64,000 nucleotides of DNA from Brevibacterium sp. CCUG 69071 (GCF_021023135.1 NZ_PGFV01000001.1:620001-684000), one strand, 5' to 3'. Numbered from the stretch's first letter, positions 36,211 through 45,361 are shown. The notes: generated by a model not told the origin, from the letters alone. A program made the numbers and translations.

Positions 36211-37035
36211 GTGTTCTACTGGTTTCTCAAGCGAGTCCTCGCCGGACCCATTCTGCGGATACTCTTCCGTCCCTGGGTCAGGGGCCTGGACAACCTGCCG
36301 AGCGATGGTCCAGCGATCATCGCCGGAAACCACAACCACTTCATGGATTCGATCTTCGTTCCCCTGCTCGCTCCCCGTCCCGTCGTCTACCTGGCCAAGA
36401 AGGACTACTTCACCGGACGCGGAATCAAAGGCGCGGTGACTCGCTGGTTCTTCAAGCTCAATAATCAGCTGCCGATGGATCGCGGCGGAGGTTCGGGCTC
36501 TCAGGCTTCTCTCGAATCCGGGCTCAAGGTGCTCGGTGAGGGAAATTCGCTGGGCATCTACCCCGAAGGCACCCGCTCACCGGACGGCAAGCTCTACCGG
36601 GGTCGGACCGGCATCGCCCGTCTCGTCCTCGAGTCCGGAGCCCCGGTCATCCCGGTGGCCATCATCGGCACCGACAAACTCCAGCCCGCCGGGCGCCTGA
36701 TCCCGAAGCTGCGCCGTGTCGGAGTGGTCTTCGGCTCCTCCATGGACTTCTCCAAATACGAAGGGCTCCCGGTCGACCGCTTCCTGCTGCGTTCGATCAC
36801 CGATGAGATCATGTACGAGATCATGCGTCTGTCGGGACAGGAATACGTCGACGCCTACGCCTCGACGGTCAAGACCAAGCTGCTCACCAGCGCCAAGCCG
36901 AAGAAGGCCACCAAGTCCGCAGATGCCGAGGACGGGCAGAACCCGCCGACCGGGGACGCCCAGGGGGCAGAGAAGAGCTCCGATACGGCCTCCGATGAGC
37001 CCCGCGATGCCACCGGCGGCAGGCCGGGGAACTGA
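36211..37035 (+). CDS. Lysophospholipid (PlsC-type) acyltransferase
   Basis: A 274-residue 1-acylglycerol-3-phosphate acyltransferase family protein of phospholipid synthesis at the membrane. It has the catalytic HX4D motif in GNHNHFMDSIF (about residue 46), a glycerol-phosphate-binding YPEGTRSPDG (about 116) and PVIPVAIIGTDKLQP. The N-terminal helix is hydrophobic, and the C-terminal 50 residues are a low-complexity Lys/Ala/Ser/Asp tail. I chose the GTG at 36211 because GGAAGGG lies at the right distance; a GTG at 36205 overlaps that site. Confidence 0.92.
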   Translation: MFYWFLKRVLAGPILRILFRPWVRGLDNLPSDGPAIIAGNHNHFMDSIFVPLLAPRPVVYLAKKDYFTGRGIKGAVTRWFFKLNNQLPMDRGGGSGSQASLESGLKVLGEGNSLGIYPEGTRSPDGKLYRGRTGIARLVLESGAPVIPVAIIGTDKLQPAGRLIPKLRRVGVVFGSSMDFSKYEGLPVDRFLLRSITDEIMYEIMRLSGQEYVDAYASTVKTKLLTSAKPKKATKSADAEDGQNPPTGDAQGAEKSSDTASDEPRDATGGRPGN

Positions 37036-37269
37036 GCGATCCGAGCACGCTCAGCCGGCGAATCGACGGCGGATCGCGTGTTCGAATACTGCGATAACGG
37101 CGACACGCAGAAATCGTTACCTTGGGGTGTTTGTCCTGAAGGGCCAGGGAGAATAGCTTGGAGTTGTTGAATCCCACTGTAGGTTCGCTGGGAAGAGGGC
37201 TAGAATGTTTATGTTCTCTGTCCTTCCAAGCGACCTCGCTTCCCCCAGGGACTTTAAGGAGGAGTCGGT

Positions 37270-37851
37270 GTGAACCGCTCAAGTCATGAAAGCGTCGAGT
37301 CGACGCCGATACCGTCGGCGGCCCAAGGGTTGCTCTTCGACGATGATCTGCCCGTCCTCGACGAAGAGGCCGGCTACCGCGGTCCGACCGTGTGCAAGGT
37401 CGTCGGCATCAGCTATCGTCGGCTCGACTACTGGGCACGCACCGACCTGGTGACTCCTTCGATCCGCAACGCCACCGGCTCCGGCAGCCAGCGCCTCTAC
37501 AGCTTCCGTGACATCCTCGTCCTCAAGATCGTCAAGCGCCTCCTCGACACCGGTGTGGGACTGCAGTCGATCCGCACCGCCGTCGATCACCTGCGTTCGC
37601 GCGGTGTCCAGGACCTCTCGCAGATCACGCTCATGTCCGACGGAGCCAGCGTCTTCGAATGCACCTCACCCGATGAGGTCGTCGACCTCCTGCAGGGTGG
37701 ACAGGGCGTCTTCGGCATCGCCGTCGGCCGTGTCTGGAACGAGGTCGAGGGCAGTCTCTCCGAACTGCCCAGCGAACGGATTCCCGAAGACGATGATGCG
37801 GTGCTGGCCATGGACGAACTCGCGCAGCGCCGCGCACAGAAGCTCGGCTGA
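37270..37851 (+). CDS. MerR-family regulator, Rv1830-like
   Basis: A 193-residue DNA-binding protein. The winged-helix MerR domain includes ISYRRLDYWARTDLVTPSIR (about residues 50-70) and GSQRLYSFRDILVLKIVKRL, followed by VGLQSIRTAVDHLRSRGVQD. The C-terminus has the distinctive DEVVDLLQGGQGVFGIAVGR block. This is the Rv1830-like group, linked in mycobacteria to cell-division control, rather than a metal or drug sensor: there are no effector cysteines (recognition from memory). GTG start with AAGGAGGAG upstream. It is monocistronic with a strong terminator. Confidence 0.9.
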   Translation: MNRSSHESVESTPIPSAAQGLLFDDDLPVLDEEAGYRGPTVCKVVGISYRRLDYWARTDLVTPSIRNATGSGSQRLYSFRDILVLKIVKRLLDTGVGLQSIRTAVDHLRSRGVQDLSQITLMSDGASVFECTSPDEVVDLLQGGQGVFGIAVGRVWNEVEGSLSELPSERIPEDDDAVLAMDELAQRRAQKLG

Positions 37852-37899
37852 CTTCGACAGCTCGGACCGCTCCCGGTCCACCTCACTGACTCGGGGGAA

Positions 37900-37940
37900 C
37901 ATGCGTGTGGCCCGTCCATGATGGACGGGCCACACGCATG
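37900..37940 (+). terminator. Terminator of the MerR gene
   Basis: Perfect 20-base inverted repeat (CATGCGTGTGGCCCGTCCAT and complement around one base), folding as an 18-pair stem with an ATGAT loop. It lies 48 bases after the stop and could also act on the convergent ParA gene. Confidence 0.8.
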
Positions 37941-38082
37941 TCTGCTCTCAATTCAGTCGTCTGCTCTGTTCGGGCCCCTGCTCAATGCTCATTTCCGGCG
38001 GCGCGGCAGGTCGAGACACCTCGGAGGCACTGCGGGGGAGGACAACATTGCCCCAAACGACGTCAGGACGACGCCGCTGAGG

Positions 38083-38907
38083 TCAGTTCTCAGATGAAGA
38101 GCCGCTCTGCTTGCGCCCGCGGATGTTCTCCGAGCGCAGCGCACGTTCGAGCAGCGAATCGAAGGAGGAGGCGACCTCCTCGGCGGGCTTGCCCGGCCAC
38201 GAATGGATCGGTCGGGCCGAACCCTGTGCCTGCTGCATGACGGCGCGTTCGGCCAGCGGCGGATTGAGCACCAGAGGACCGAACATCTCACGCATCTCGG
38301 AGATCCTGTAGTCGTGCTCGGTCGATCCGGCGCGAACGCGGTTGACGACGAGTCCCAGCGGCTGGATGTCCGAGGTCCCCCGCTGACGCAGCTCGTCGGC
38401 GGCACGCAGCGCACGATCGGCAGCGGCCACAGAGAACAGGCTGGGCTCGGTCACGACCGCCACGCGGCTGCTCGCGGTCCAAGCGGTGCGAGTGAGACCG
38501 TTGAGACTGGGCGGGCAGTCGATGAGGACGAGGCGGTAGCCCTTCGCAATCCGGCTCAGCGCATCGTCGAGTCGGCGCAGGTAGCGCTCCGACAGAGACG
38601 GACGATCGAACTCGGCGGCCCGGGGAGACCCGGAGATCACGTCGAGATGACCGAGCTTCTCGCCGACCCACCCGGAGGGGATGATCGCCTCGGAGAGGAT
38701 CTTCTGGGACTTCGGGGCAGCCAGGACATCGGCGATATCGACCCGCGTCGAGGTCGGGACATCGAGGCCCGTCGACGAATCCGCTTGGGGATCCATATCG
38801 ACGACCAGGGTCGGTATACCCCGGTTGTAGGCCGCCGAAGCGAGACCGAGCGTCACGGATGTCTTACCGACTCCGCCTTTGAGGCTGCTGATACTTAGGA
38901 CAAGCAC
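38083..38907 (-). CDS. Orphan ParA/MinD-type ATPase
   Basis: A 274-residue deviant Walker A ATPase. It opens VLVLSISSLKGGVGKTSVTL, with DMDPQADSSTGL (switch I), LVLIDCPPSLNGLT (switch II) and a late VVNRVRAG. There is no ParB partner in the window, so it is an orphan: either a positioning factor or a chromosome ParA paralogue. I chose the GTG at 38907 because the family starts here; AGGAGG abuts it directly, an unusually short spacing. A longer frame reaching the pyc start is not conserved-looking. Convergent with the MerR gene and divergent from pyc. Confidence 0.88.
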   Translation of the reverse strand: MLVLSISSLKGGVGKTSVTLGLASAAYNRGIPTLVVDMDPQADSSTGLDVPTSTRVDIADVLAAPKSQKILSEAIIPSGWVGEKLGHLDVISGSPRAAEFDRPSLSERYLRRLDDALSRIAKGYRLVLIDCPPSLNGLTRTAWTASSRVAVVTEPSLFSVAAADRALRAADELRQRGTSDIQPLGLVVNRVRAGSTEHDYRISEMREMFGPLVLNPPLAERAVMQQAQGSARPIHSWPGKPAEEVASSFDSLLERALRSENIRGRKQSGSSSEN

Positions 38908-39080
38908 CCTCCTACGGTAACGTATCGGAACCGGCCGGGCGGTCACGACCACGCCGAGGCGGCCCGAGTCGAAAATGGGACCCCCTGTCTCAGCGTGGCT
39001 CAGGTCACTGAGTAGAGTATTTCTCGACAGCCCGTCGACCAGTCGCCAACCGGCGGCCGATACAGAAGTGAGAGACACAG

Positions 39081-42000
39081 ATGTTCTCTAAAGTTCTTGT
39101 GGCAAACCGCGGCGAGATCGCCGTCCGCGCCTTCCGCGCGGCGTACGAACTCGGCGCCTCGACCGTCGCTGTGTTCCCCTATGAGGACCGGAACTCGGAA
39201 CACCGGATGAAGGCCGATGAGGCCTATATGATCGGCGAGGAGGGCCACCCGGTCCGCGCCTATCTCAGCGTCGAGGAGATCCTGCGCGTCGCCAAGGAAA
39301 GCGGAGCCGACGCCATCTATCCCGGCTACGGCTTCCTGTCCGAGAACCCCGATCTGGCACGTGCCTGCGCCGAGGCGGGAATCACCTTCATCGGCCCGAA
39401 GGCCGATGTGCTCGAACTCGCAGGCAACAAGGTCCAGGCACTGTCCGCAGCCCGCAACGCCGGCATCCCGGTGCTCGATTCCACCCGCCCCTCGGCCGAT
39501 ATCGCCCAGCTGCTCGCCGATGCCGAATCGATGGAGTACCCGCTGTTCGTCAAGGCCGTCGCCGGCGGCGGCGGTCGCGGCATGCGCCGGGTCGCAGAAC
39601 CCGCCAAACTCGAGGAGTCCCTCAAGGCCGCGATGCGTGAGGCCGAAGGTGCATTCGGTGATCCGACGGTGTTCATCGAACAGGCCGTGCAGCGTCCGCG
39701 CCACATCGAAGTCCAGGTGCTGGCCGACAATGACTCGAACGCCATCCACCTCTTCGAACGCGACTGCTCCGTGCAGCGCCGCCACCAGAAGGTCGTCGAG
39801 ATCGCGCCGGCACCCAACCTCGACCCCGAGATCGCCACGGCACTGCACGCCGATGCCCTGAAGTTCGCCAAGGCCCTCGGCTACCAGAACGCTGGCACCG
39901 TCGAATTCCTGCTCGAGACCGACGGCCCCCGGGCCGGCAAGCACGTGTTCATCGAGATGAATCCGCGCATCCAGGTCGAGCACACCGTGACCGAAGAGAT
40001 CACGGACGTCGACCTCGTGGCCTCCCAGATGCGCATCGCCGCCGGCGCCACACTCGATGAGATCGGGCTGCGGCAGGAGGACATGCGGATCAGGGGAGCG
40101 GCTCTCCAGTGTCGCATCACCACGGAGGACCCGGCGAATTCCTTCCGCCCCGACACGGGCACCATCACCGCCTATCGTTCGGCCGGCGGCGCCGGTGTGC
40201 GACTCGACGGCGGCACCGTCCATGCAGGTGCGGCGGTCAGCGCCCACTTCGACTCCATGCTCGTCAAGCTCTCGTGCCGCGGCCGTGACTTCCCGCAGGC
40301 GGTCTCCCGGGCACGTCGCGCTCTCGCGGAGTTCCGCATCCGCGGTGTCTCGTCGAACATCGGCTTCCTGCAGGCCGTGCTCGAAGACGAATCCTTCATC
40401 GCCGGTGACCTGGCCACCTCATTCATCGAGGAGCGACCGCAGCTCCTCGATGCACGGGTCAGCGCCGACCGCGGGTCGAAGATCCTCGACTTCCTCGCCG
40501 ATGTCACCGTCAACCGGCCCAACGGCGAACCCACCGTCAGGATCCGTCCCGGCGAGAAGCTGCCGGAGATCGACCTCGACGCCGAACCTGCCCCCGGCAG
40601 CCGCAATCGACTCCTCGAGCTCGGTCCCGAGGGCTTTGCGAAGTCGCTCCGTGAGCAGACCGCCCTGGCCGTCACCGACACCACCTTCCGCGACGCCCAC
40701 CAGTCGCTGCTGGCCACGCGTGTGCGCACCCGCGACCTCCTGGCCGTGGCCGGGCACGTCTCCCACATGACCCCGGAGCTGCTGAGCATCGAGGCCTGGG
40801 GAGGCGCCACCTATGATGTGGCCCTGCGCTTCCTCGGCGAGGACCCCTGGGAACGCCTCGCCGCCTTGCGCTCCGCTGTGCCCAACATCGGACTGCAGAT
40901 GCTTCTGCGGGGCCGCAACACCGTCGGCTACACTCCGTATCCGACACAGGTCACCGACGCCTTCGTCGATGAAGCCGCAAAGACCGGCATCGACATCTTC
41001 CGCATCTTCGACGCCCTCAACGACGTCGAGCAGATGCGGCCGGCCATCGAGGCCGTGCGGGCGACGAACACGACCGTCGCCGAGGTGGCCCTGTGCTACA
41101 CCTCGGACATCCTCGACCCGAGGGAAGAGCTCTACACCCTCGACTACTACCTCAGGCTCGCCGAGCAGATCGTCGAGGCCGGAGCCCACGTCCTGGCGAT
41201 CAAGGATATGGCCGGTCTGCTGCGTCCGGCCGCTGCCGAGGCGCTCGTGAGTGCGCTGCGGAAGAACTTCGATCTGCCCGTCCACGTCCACACCCACGAC
41301 ACCGCCGGCGGTCAGCTGGCCACCTTGTGCGCAGCGGCAGCCGCCGGTGCCGATGCCGTCGACGCCGCCTCGGCGGCCATGGCCGGGACCACCAGCCAGC
41401 CGAGCCTCTCGGCGCTCATCGCGGCGTTCGAGAACACCGAGCGGGACACCCACATCAGCCTCGATGCCGTCAGCGACCTCGAGCCCTACTGGGAGGCCGT
41501 GCGCAAGGTCTACGCACCCTTCGAATCGGGACTGCCCGGACCGACAGGTCGCGTCTACCGTCACGAGATCCCCGGCGGCCAGCTCTCGAACCTCCGTCAG
41601 CAGGCCGTGGCGCTGGGCCTGGGGGAGCGGTTCGAAGAGATCGAGCACATGTACGCCGCGGCGGATTCGATCCTCGGCCACCTGGTCAAGGTCACCCCGT
41701 CCTCGAAGGTTGTCGGCGATCTCGCCCTCCACCTCGTCGGTGCCGGGGTCTCGCCGGAGGAGTTCGCGGAGAACCCGGACAAGTTCGACATCCCTGATTC
41801 GGTCATCGGGTTCCTCAGCGGTGACCTCGGAGATCCTCCGGGCGGATGGCCCGAGCCGTTCCGCACGAAAGCTCTGGCCGGCCGCAGTCGCAAGCCTCTC
41901 GTCGAAGACCTCGAACCGGCGGACGTCGCCGCGCTCGAGGAGCCGGGCCGTGATCGTCAGGTCAAGCTCAACTCCCTGCTGTTCCCCGGACCGACGAAGG

Positions 42001-42482
42001 AATTCGAGCAGATGCGGGCGAACTACGGCGATCTCTCGGTCGTCGAGACCTCCGAGTACCTCTACGGGCTGACCGCGGGCGAAGAGCATGCGGTGGAGCT
42101 GTCGAAGGGCAAGGATCTGCTCATCGGAGTTCAGGCCATCAGCGACACCGACGAGCGCGGCATGCGTTCGGTGATGTTCACCCTCAACGGCCAGCTGCGT
42201 CCGCTGCAGGTTCGTGATCGGGCGGTCGAGACCGACATCAAGGCCGCTGAGAAGGCCGATGCCGGCAATCCCAAGCACGTCGCCAGCCCGTTCGCCGGTG
42301 TCGTCACCCTGCAGGTCAAGGAAGGCGACACGGTCGAGGCCGGCGGCACCATCGCGACCATCGAAGCGATGAAGATGGAGGCGACGATCACGACGCAGAC
42401 CGCGGGCACCGTGACCCGCGTGGCGATCGCCGATGTCCAGCAGCTCGAGGGCGGCGACCTCGTGGTGGTCATCGATGGCTGA
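39081..42482 (+). CDS. pyc: Pyruvate carboxylase
   Basis: Biotin enzyme making oxaloacetate from pyruvate (1133 residues, full length). Domains are biotin carboxylase (SKVLVANRGEIAVRAFRAAY, GGGGRGMRR near 165, EMNPRIQVEHTVTEEI near 292), carboxyltransferase (VTDTTFRDAHQSLLATRVRT near 532), an allosteric/tetramerisation linker, and a biotin carrier with IEAMKMEAT (near 1096) bearing the biotinyl lysine. The ATG has GTGAGAG upstream. def starts within its last codons, so pyc-def and probably the following dehydrogenase are co-transcribed. Confidence 0.98.
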   Translation: MFSKVLVANRGEIAVRAFRAAYELGASTVAVFPYEDRNSEHRMKADEAYMIGEEGHPVRAYLSVEEILRVAKESGADAIYPGYGFLSENPDLARACAEAGITFIGPKADVLELAGNKVQALSAARNAGIPVLDSTRPSADIAQLLADAESMEYPLFVKAVAGGGGRGMRRVAEPAKLEESLKAAMREAEGAFGDPTVFIEQAVQRPRHIEVQVLADNDSNAIHLFERDCSVQRRHQKVVEIAPAPNLDPEIATALHADALKFAKALGYQNAGTVEFLLETDGPRAGKHVFIEMNPRIQVEHTVTEEITDVDLVASQMRIAAGATLDEIGLRQEDMRIRGAALQCRITTEDPANSFRPDTGTITAYRSAGGAGVRLDGGTVHAGAAVSAHFDSMLVKLSCRGRDFPQAVSRARRALAEFRIRGVSSNIGFLQAVLEDESFIAGDLATSFIEERPQLLDARVSADRGSKILDFLADVTVNRPNGEPTVRIRPGEKLPEIDLDAEPAPGSRNRLLELGPEGFAKSLREQTALAVTDTTFRDAHQSLLATRVRTRDLLAVAGHVSHMTPELLSIEAWGGATYDVALRFLGEDPWERLAALRSAVPNIGLQMLLRGRNTVGYTPYPTQVTDAFVDEAAKTGIDIFRIFDALNDVEQMRPAIEAVRATNTTVAEVALCYTSDILDPREELYTLDYYLRLAEQIVEAGAHVLAIKDMAGLLRPAAAEALVSALRKNFDLPVHVHTHDTAGGQLATLCAAAAAGADAVDAASAAMAGTTSQPSLSALIAAFENTERDTHISLDAVSDLEPYWEAVRKVYAPFESGLPGPTGRVYRHEIPGGQLSNLRQQAVALGLGERFEEIEHMYAAADSILGHLVKVTPSSKVVGDLALHLVGAGVSPEEFAENPDKFDIPDSVIGFLSGDLGDPPGGWPEPFRTKALAGRSRKPLVEDLEPADVAALEEPGRDRQVKLNSLLFPGPTKEFEQMRANYGDLSVVETSEYLYGLTAGEEHAVELSKGKDLLIGVQAISDTDERGMRSVMFTLNGQLRPLQVRDRAVETDIKAAEKADAGNPKHVASPFAGVVTLQVKEGDTVEAGGTIATIEAMKMEATITTQTAGTVTRVAIADVQQLEGGDLVVVIDG

Positions 42483-42981
42483 ACGTGAGATCCGGCTCTG
42501 GGGCGATCCCGTTCTCCGCAGCCCCTGCGCCCCGGTGACGGTCTTCGATGAGAATGTGGCCGCCCTCACGGCCGATCTCGTCGACTCCTCGCTGCCGGAG
42601 GGCAGGGCCGCGGTCGCCGCGCCCCAGATCGGAGTCGCCCTGCGGGCATTCGGCTACGATCTCGACGGACGCACTGGGTACGTCATCAACCCCGAGATCG
42701 TCGAGCTCGGAGGCGAACTGCGCGACATCGAGGAGGGCTGCCTGTCGGTGCCCGGCCTGTTCTTCGCCACCCCGCGCTACGAATTCGCACGTGTGCGCGG
42801 AGTCGATGCCGAGAACAATCCCGTGGAGATCGAAGGCACCGAGGTGTTCGCGCAGATGCTTCAGCACGAAGTCGCCCACCTCGACGGGCAGGTCTACGTC
42901 CAGGCCCTGCCCAAGGAACGGCGTCGGGAGGCCATGAAGGCCATCCGCTCCGCCGACTGGTTCCTGGCCAGAGCGCTGTGA
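42475..42981 (+). CDS. def: Peptide deformylase
   Basis: Metalloenzyme removing the N-formyl group from new proteins, 168 residues. The three motifs are VAAPQIGVALRAF (motif I), EEGCLSVPG (motif II, metal cysteine) and QHEVAHLDG (motif III). Motif III normally reads HExDH; here the aspartate is alanine, but the HExxH metal ligands and catalytic glutamate remain, so activity is plausible. The ATG at 42475 overlaps the pyc end by eight bases, and the stop overlaps a possible upstream GTG of the next gene. Confidence 0.93.
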   Translation: MAEREIRLWGDPVLRSPCAPVTVFDENVAALTADLVDSSLPEGRAAVAAPQIGVALRAFGYDLDGRTGYVINPEIVELGGELRDIEEGCLSVPGLFFATPRYEFARVRGVDAENNPVEIEGTEVFAQMLQHEVAHLDGQVYVQALPKERRREAMKAIRSADWFLARAL

Positions 42982-43022
42982 CCGAGAAATACGTGACCCA
43001 GAAGTACGTGACCGAGAAGAAG
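42978..43022 (+). repeat. Three 15-base tandem repeats before the dehydrogenase
   Basis: GTGACCGAGAAATAC, GTGACCCAGAAGTAC and GTGACCGAGAAGAAG follow one another between def and the dehydrogenase gene. In the dehydrogenase frame they encode VTEKY-VTQKY-VTEKK. Confidence 0.85.
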
Positions 43023-43031
43023 GAGACACTT

Positions 43032-43886
43032 GTGAGCATTCAACGCACCGCCGTCATCGGCAGCGGCCTGATGGGAGCCGGAATCGCCGAGGTGCTTGCG
43101 AAGTCGGGCCTCGACGTGATCGTCCGCGAGATCAACGAGGAGGCATCGGCCGCCGGACGGGCTCGAATCGAGAAGTCCCTCGCCCGAGCGGTGGAGAAGG
43201 GCAAGCTCGACGAAGCGGCTCGTGACGCGGCTCTGTCCAAGCTGAGCTTCACCACCGACATCGCGGACCTCGCCGACCGTCAGCTCGTCATCGAGGCGGC
43301 CAGTGAGAACGAGGACATCAAGAAGTCCATCTTCGCCGAGCTCGACGAAGTGGTCACCGATCCCGAGGCGATCCTCGCCTCGAACACTTCGTCGATGCCG
43401 ATCATCCGCTTCGCCCAGTCGACCTCCCGTCCCGAGCGGGTCCTCGGAGTGCACTTCTTCAACCCGGCACCGGTGCAGCCTCTCGTCGAGATCGTCTCGT
43501 CGGTGCTCACCGCCGAGGAGGTGCGCGATACCGTGACGAGCTTCGTCTCGGAGGTGCTGGGCAAGAACCCCGTCCAGGCCGAGGACCGTCCCGGTTTCAT
43601 CGTCAATGCGCTGCTCATTCCCTACCTGTGCAGTGCCATCAGGATGCTCGAATCCGGATTCGCCACGAAGGAAGACATCGACGCGGGGATGGTCGGCGGC
43701 TGCGCCCACCCGATGGGACCGATCAAGCTCGCCGACCTCGTCGGACTCGACACCTGCTACTACGCCGCCCAGAGCATGTTCGAGGAGACAGGAGACCCGG
43801 CTATGAAACCTCCGATCCTGCTCTCCCGCATGGTCGATGCCGGTCTGCTCGGCGTGAAGTCGGGACGCGGCTTCTACGAGTACTGA
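43032..43886 (+). CDS. 3-hydroxyacyl-CoA (3-hydroxybutyryl-CoA) dehydrogenase
   Basis: NAD-dependent dehydrogenase of 284 residues, FadB2/Hbd type. The N-terminal Rossmann motif is AVIGSGLMGAGIAEVLAKSG. VIEAASENEDIKKSIF and ASNTSSMPI follow, with the catalytic histidine in GVHFFNPAPVQPLVEIV and the C-terminal domain starting at GKNPVQAEDRPGFIVNALL. The GTG at 43032 has AAGGAG at good spacing and is preferred. An in-frame GTG at 42978, overlapping the def stop as GTGA, would add an 18-residue VTEKY-repeat extension. Acts in fatty-acid or hydroxybutyrate metabolism. Confidence 0.92.
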   Translation: MSIQRTAVIGSGLMGAGIAEVLAKSGLDVIVREINEEASAAGRARIEKSLARAVEKGKLDEAARDAALSKLSFTTDIADLADRQLVIEAASENEDIKKSIFAELDEVVTDPEAILASNTSSMPIIRFAQSTSRPERVLGVHFFNPAPVQPLVEIVSSVLTAEEVRDTVTSFVSEVLGKNPVQAEDRPGFIVNALLIPYLCSAIRMLESGFATKEDIDAGMVGGCAHPMGPIKLADLVGLDTCYYAAQSMFEETGDPAMKPPILLSRMVDAGLLGVKSGRGFYEY

Positions 43887-43911
43887 TCTGCAGCGAAGTC
43901 AGCTGAGGAAG

Positions 43912-43953
43912 ATGACTGAGGGGCGGTGCCTAACGGCACCGCCCCTCAGTCAT
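43912..43953. terminator. Very long terminator hairpin, dehydrogenase / aspartate aminotransferase
   Basis: Perfect 19-base arms (ATGACTGAGGGGCGGTGCC and complement) with a TAAC loop, 25 bases after the dehydrogenase stop and 36 bases from the convergent aminotransferase stop. It can serve both. Confidence 0.88.
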
Positions 43954-43987
43954 TCCGGTTCGCAGGTCAGTCGTTCCGGTTCGCAGG
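43946..43987. repeat. 21-base tandem pair abutting a terminator
   Basis: TCAGTCATTCCGGTTCGCAGG and TCAGTCGTTCCGGTTCGCAGG lie head to tail with one difference. The first copy includes the last eight bases of the terminator arm. Confidence 0.8.
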
Positions 43988-43989
43988 CC

Positions 43990-45249
43990 TCAGCCGGCGA
44001 GCAGCTTCTCGTAGCTGGCGAGCTTGAGGCAGGCGACCAGGCCCTGAGCTGCGAGTTCGACCTCTTCGAGCACCGGCATCGTCGGTGCGATCCGGATGAC
44101 GTTGTTCGCGGGATCCAGCCCGTAGGGATGTGTGGCGCCGGCCGGGGTCAGCTTCACCCCCGCCTCGGCGGCCAGCTTCACCACCCGATCAGCGATGCCC
44201 TCCATGGTCGTCAGGGTGATGAAGTATCCGCCGTCGGGACGCGTCCACCGGGCGAGGTCCGAATCCCCGAACGCACTCTCGAGGGCATCGAGCACGGCGT
44301 CGAACTTCGGAGCGATGATCTCCGCATGCTTGCGCATATGCGCCTCGACCCCGGCCGAATCGCCGAAGAAGCGGACATGGCGCAGCTGGTTGACCTTGTC
44401 GGGTCCGATCGAGATCTTCCCGAGGTTGGTCTTCATCCAATCGACACTCAGAGGACCGCCGCCGAAGAAGGACACACCGGCTCCTGCCAGGGTGATCTTC
44501 GAGGTCGAGGCGAAGATCCACGGCCGCTCCGGATTGCCGGCTTCGGCGCAGAGACTGAGGATGTCGATGTTCTCCACATGCTCGTCCCGCAGATGGTGCA
44601 CTCCGTAGGCGTTGTCCCACAGCAGTGTAAAGTCGGACGCGGCCGCGGGCATGGCGGCGAGTTCAGCGGCTCGCTTCGGGCTGATCGTGATCCCCGTGGG
44701 GTTCGAGTACATCGGTACGAGCCACATTCCCTTGACCGATGCGTCCTCGGCCAGGCGCTGCGCCTCGGCGATGACCGGGCCTTCCTCGTCCATCGGGATG
44801 CTCAGCAGTTCGAAGCCGAGAGATTCGGCGAGGGCGAAGTGGCGATCGTATCCGGGAACCGGGCACAGGAGCTTGCGCGGTCCTTCGCCCCAGGGGCGGT
44901 CATCGGCGGCAGTGCCGTGCATGGTCGCAAACGTCAGCGCCTGCGCCATGAATGTCAGCGAGGCGTTGCCTCCGGCGAACAGCTGCTCGGTGGGGATCTT
45001 CAGCAGGGGAGCGAAGATCTCGCGCAGTTCGACGAGTCCTTCGAGTCCGCCGTAGTTGCGAGCATCGACGCCGCTCGGTGTGATGACGTCATCGGCGGTG
45101 ACGGCGGTGAGCAGGTCTCCGGCGAGGTCAAGCTGTTCGGGAGAGGGCTTGCCGCGGGTGATGTCGAGCTTCAGGCCGCGAGAGGCGAACTCCTCATAGT
45201 CCCTGGACGCTTCGTCCAGTTGGGTCTGCAGCTCTGAATTGGGCGACAT
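43990..45249 (-). CDS. Aspartate aminotransferase, corynebacterial type
   Basis: PLP-dependent aminotransferase of 419 residues, of the divergent class-I subgroup represented by Corynebacterium glutamicum AspT (PF12897-like, from memory). Features are LDITRGKPSPEQLDLA at the N-terminus, GGNASLTFMAQAL, PVPGYDRHFALAE, YSNPTGITIS, the LLWDNAYGVHHL aspartate contacting PLP, and FASTSKITLAGAG with the Schiff-base lysine. The ATG at 45249 follows AAGGAGCTTTT. Links oxaloacetate, which pyc supplies, to aspartate. Confidence 0.93.
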   Translation of the reverse strand: MSPNSELQTQLDEASRDYEEFASRGLKLDITRGKPSPEQLDLAGDLLTAVTADDVITPSGVDARNYGGLEGLVELREIFAPLLKIPTEQLFAGGNASLTFMAQALTFATMHGTAADDRPWGEGPRKLLCPVPGYDRHFALAESLGFELLSIPMDEEGPVIAEAQRLAEDASVKGMWLVPMYSNPTGITISPKRAAELAAMPAAASDFTLLWDNAYGVHHLRDEHVENIDILSLCAEAGNPERPWIFASTSKITLAGAGVSFFGGGPLSVDWMKTNLGKISIGPDKVNQLRHVRFFGDSAGVEAHMRKHAEIIAPKFDAVLDALESAFGDSDLARWTRPDGGYFITLTTMEGIADRVVKLAAEAGVKLTPAGATHPYGLDPANNVIRIAPTMPVLEEVELAAQGLVACLKLASYEKLLAG

Positions 45250-45286
45250 AAAAGCTCCTTCACACTGATGTACATCCGGTGAGTCC

Positions 45287-45325
45287 ATCCTATCCACTCT
45301 GCGACCCGACGCACGGATAGAGTGG
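45287..45325. promoter_or_regulatory. Divergent promoter, aspartate aminotransferase / methyltransferase
   Basis: Outward-facing -10-like hexamers: TAGGAT on - (45287-45292) and TAGAGT on + (45318-45323). An inverted repeat CCACTCT-N18-AGAGTGG (45294-45325) spans the space between them. Confidence 0.4.
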
Positions 45326-45361
45326 GACCGAACTCGAACAGGGACAGAGAGGGTGCGAACA

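Noticed and set aside
38908..39078. 57-residue N-terminal extension of the ParA protein
   Set aside because: ParA proteins start a few residues before the Walker motif; the extension reaches to three bases from pyc and would leave no promoter space.
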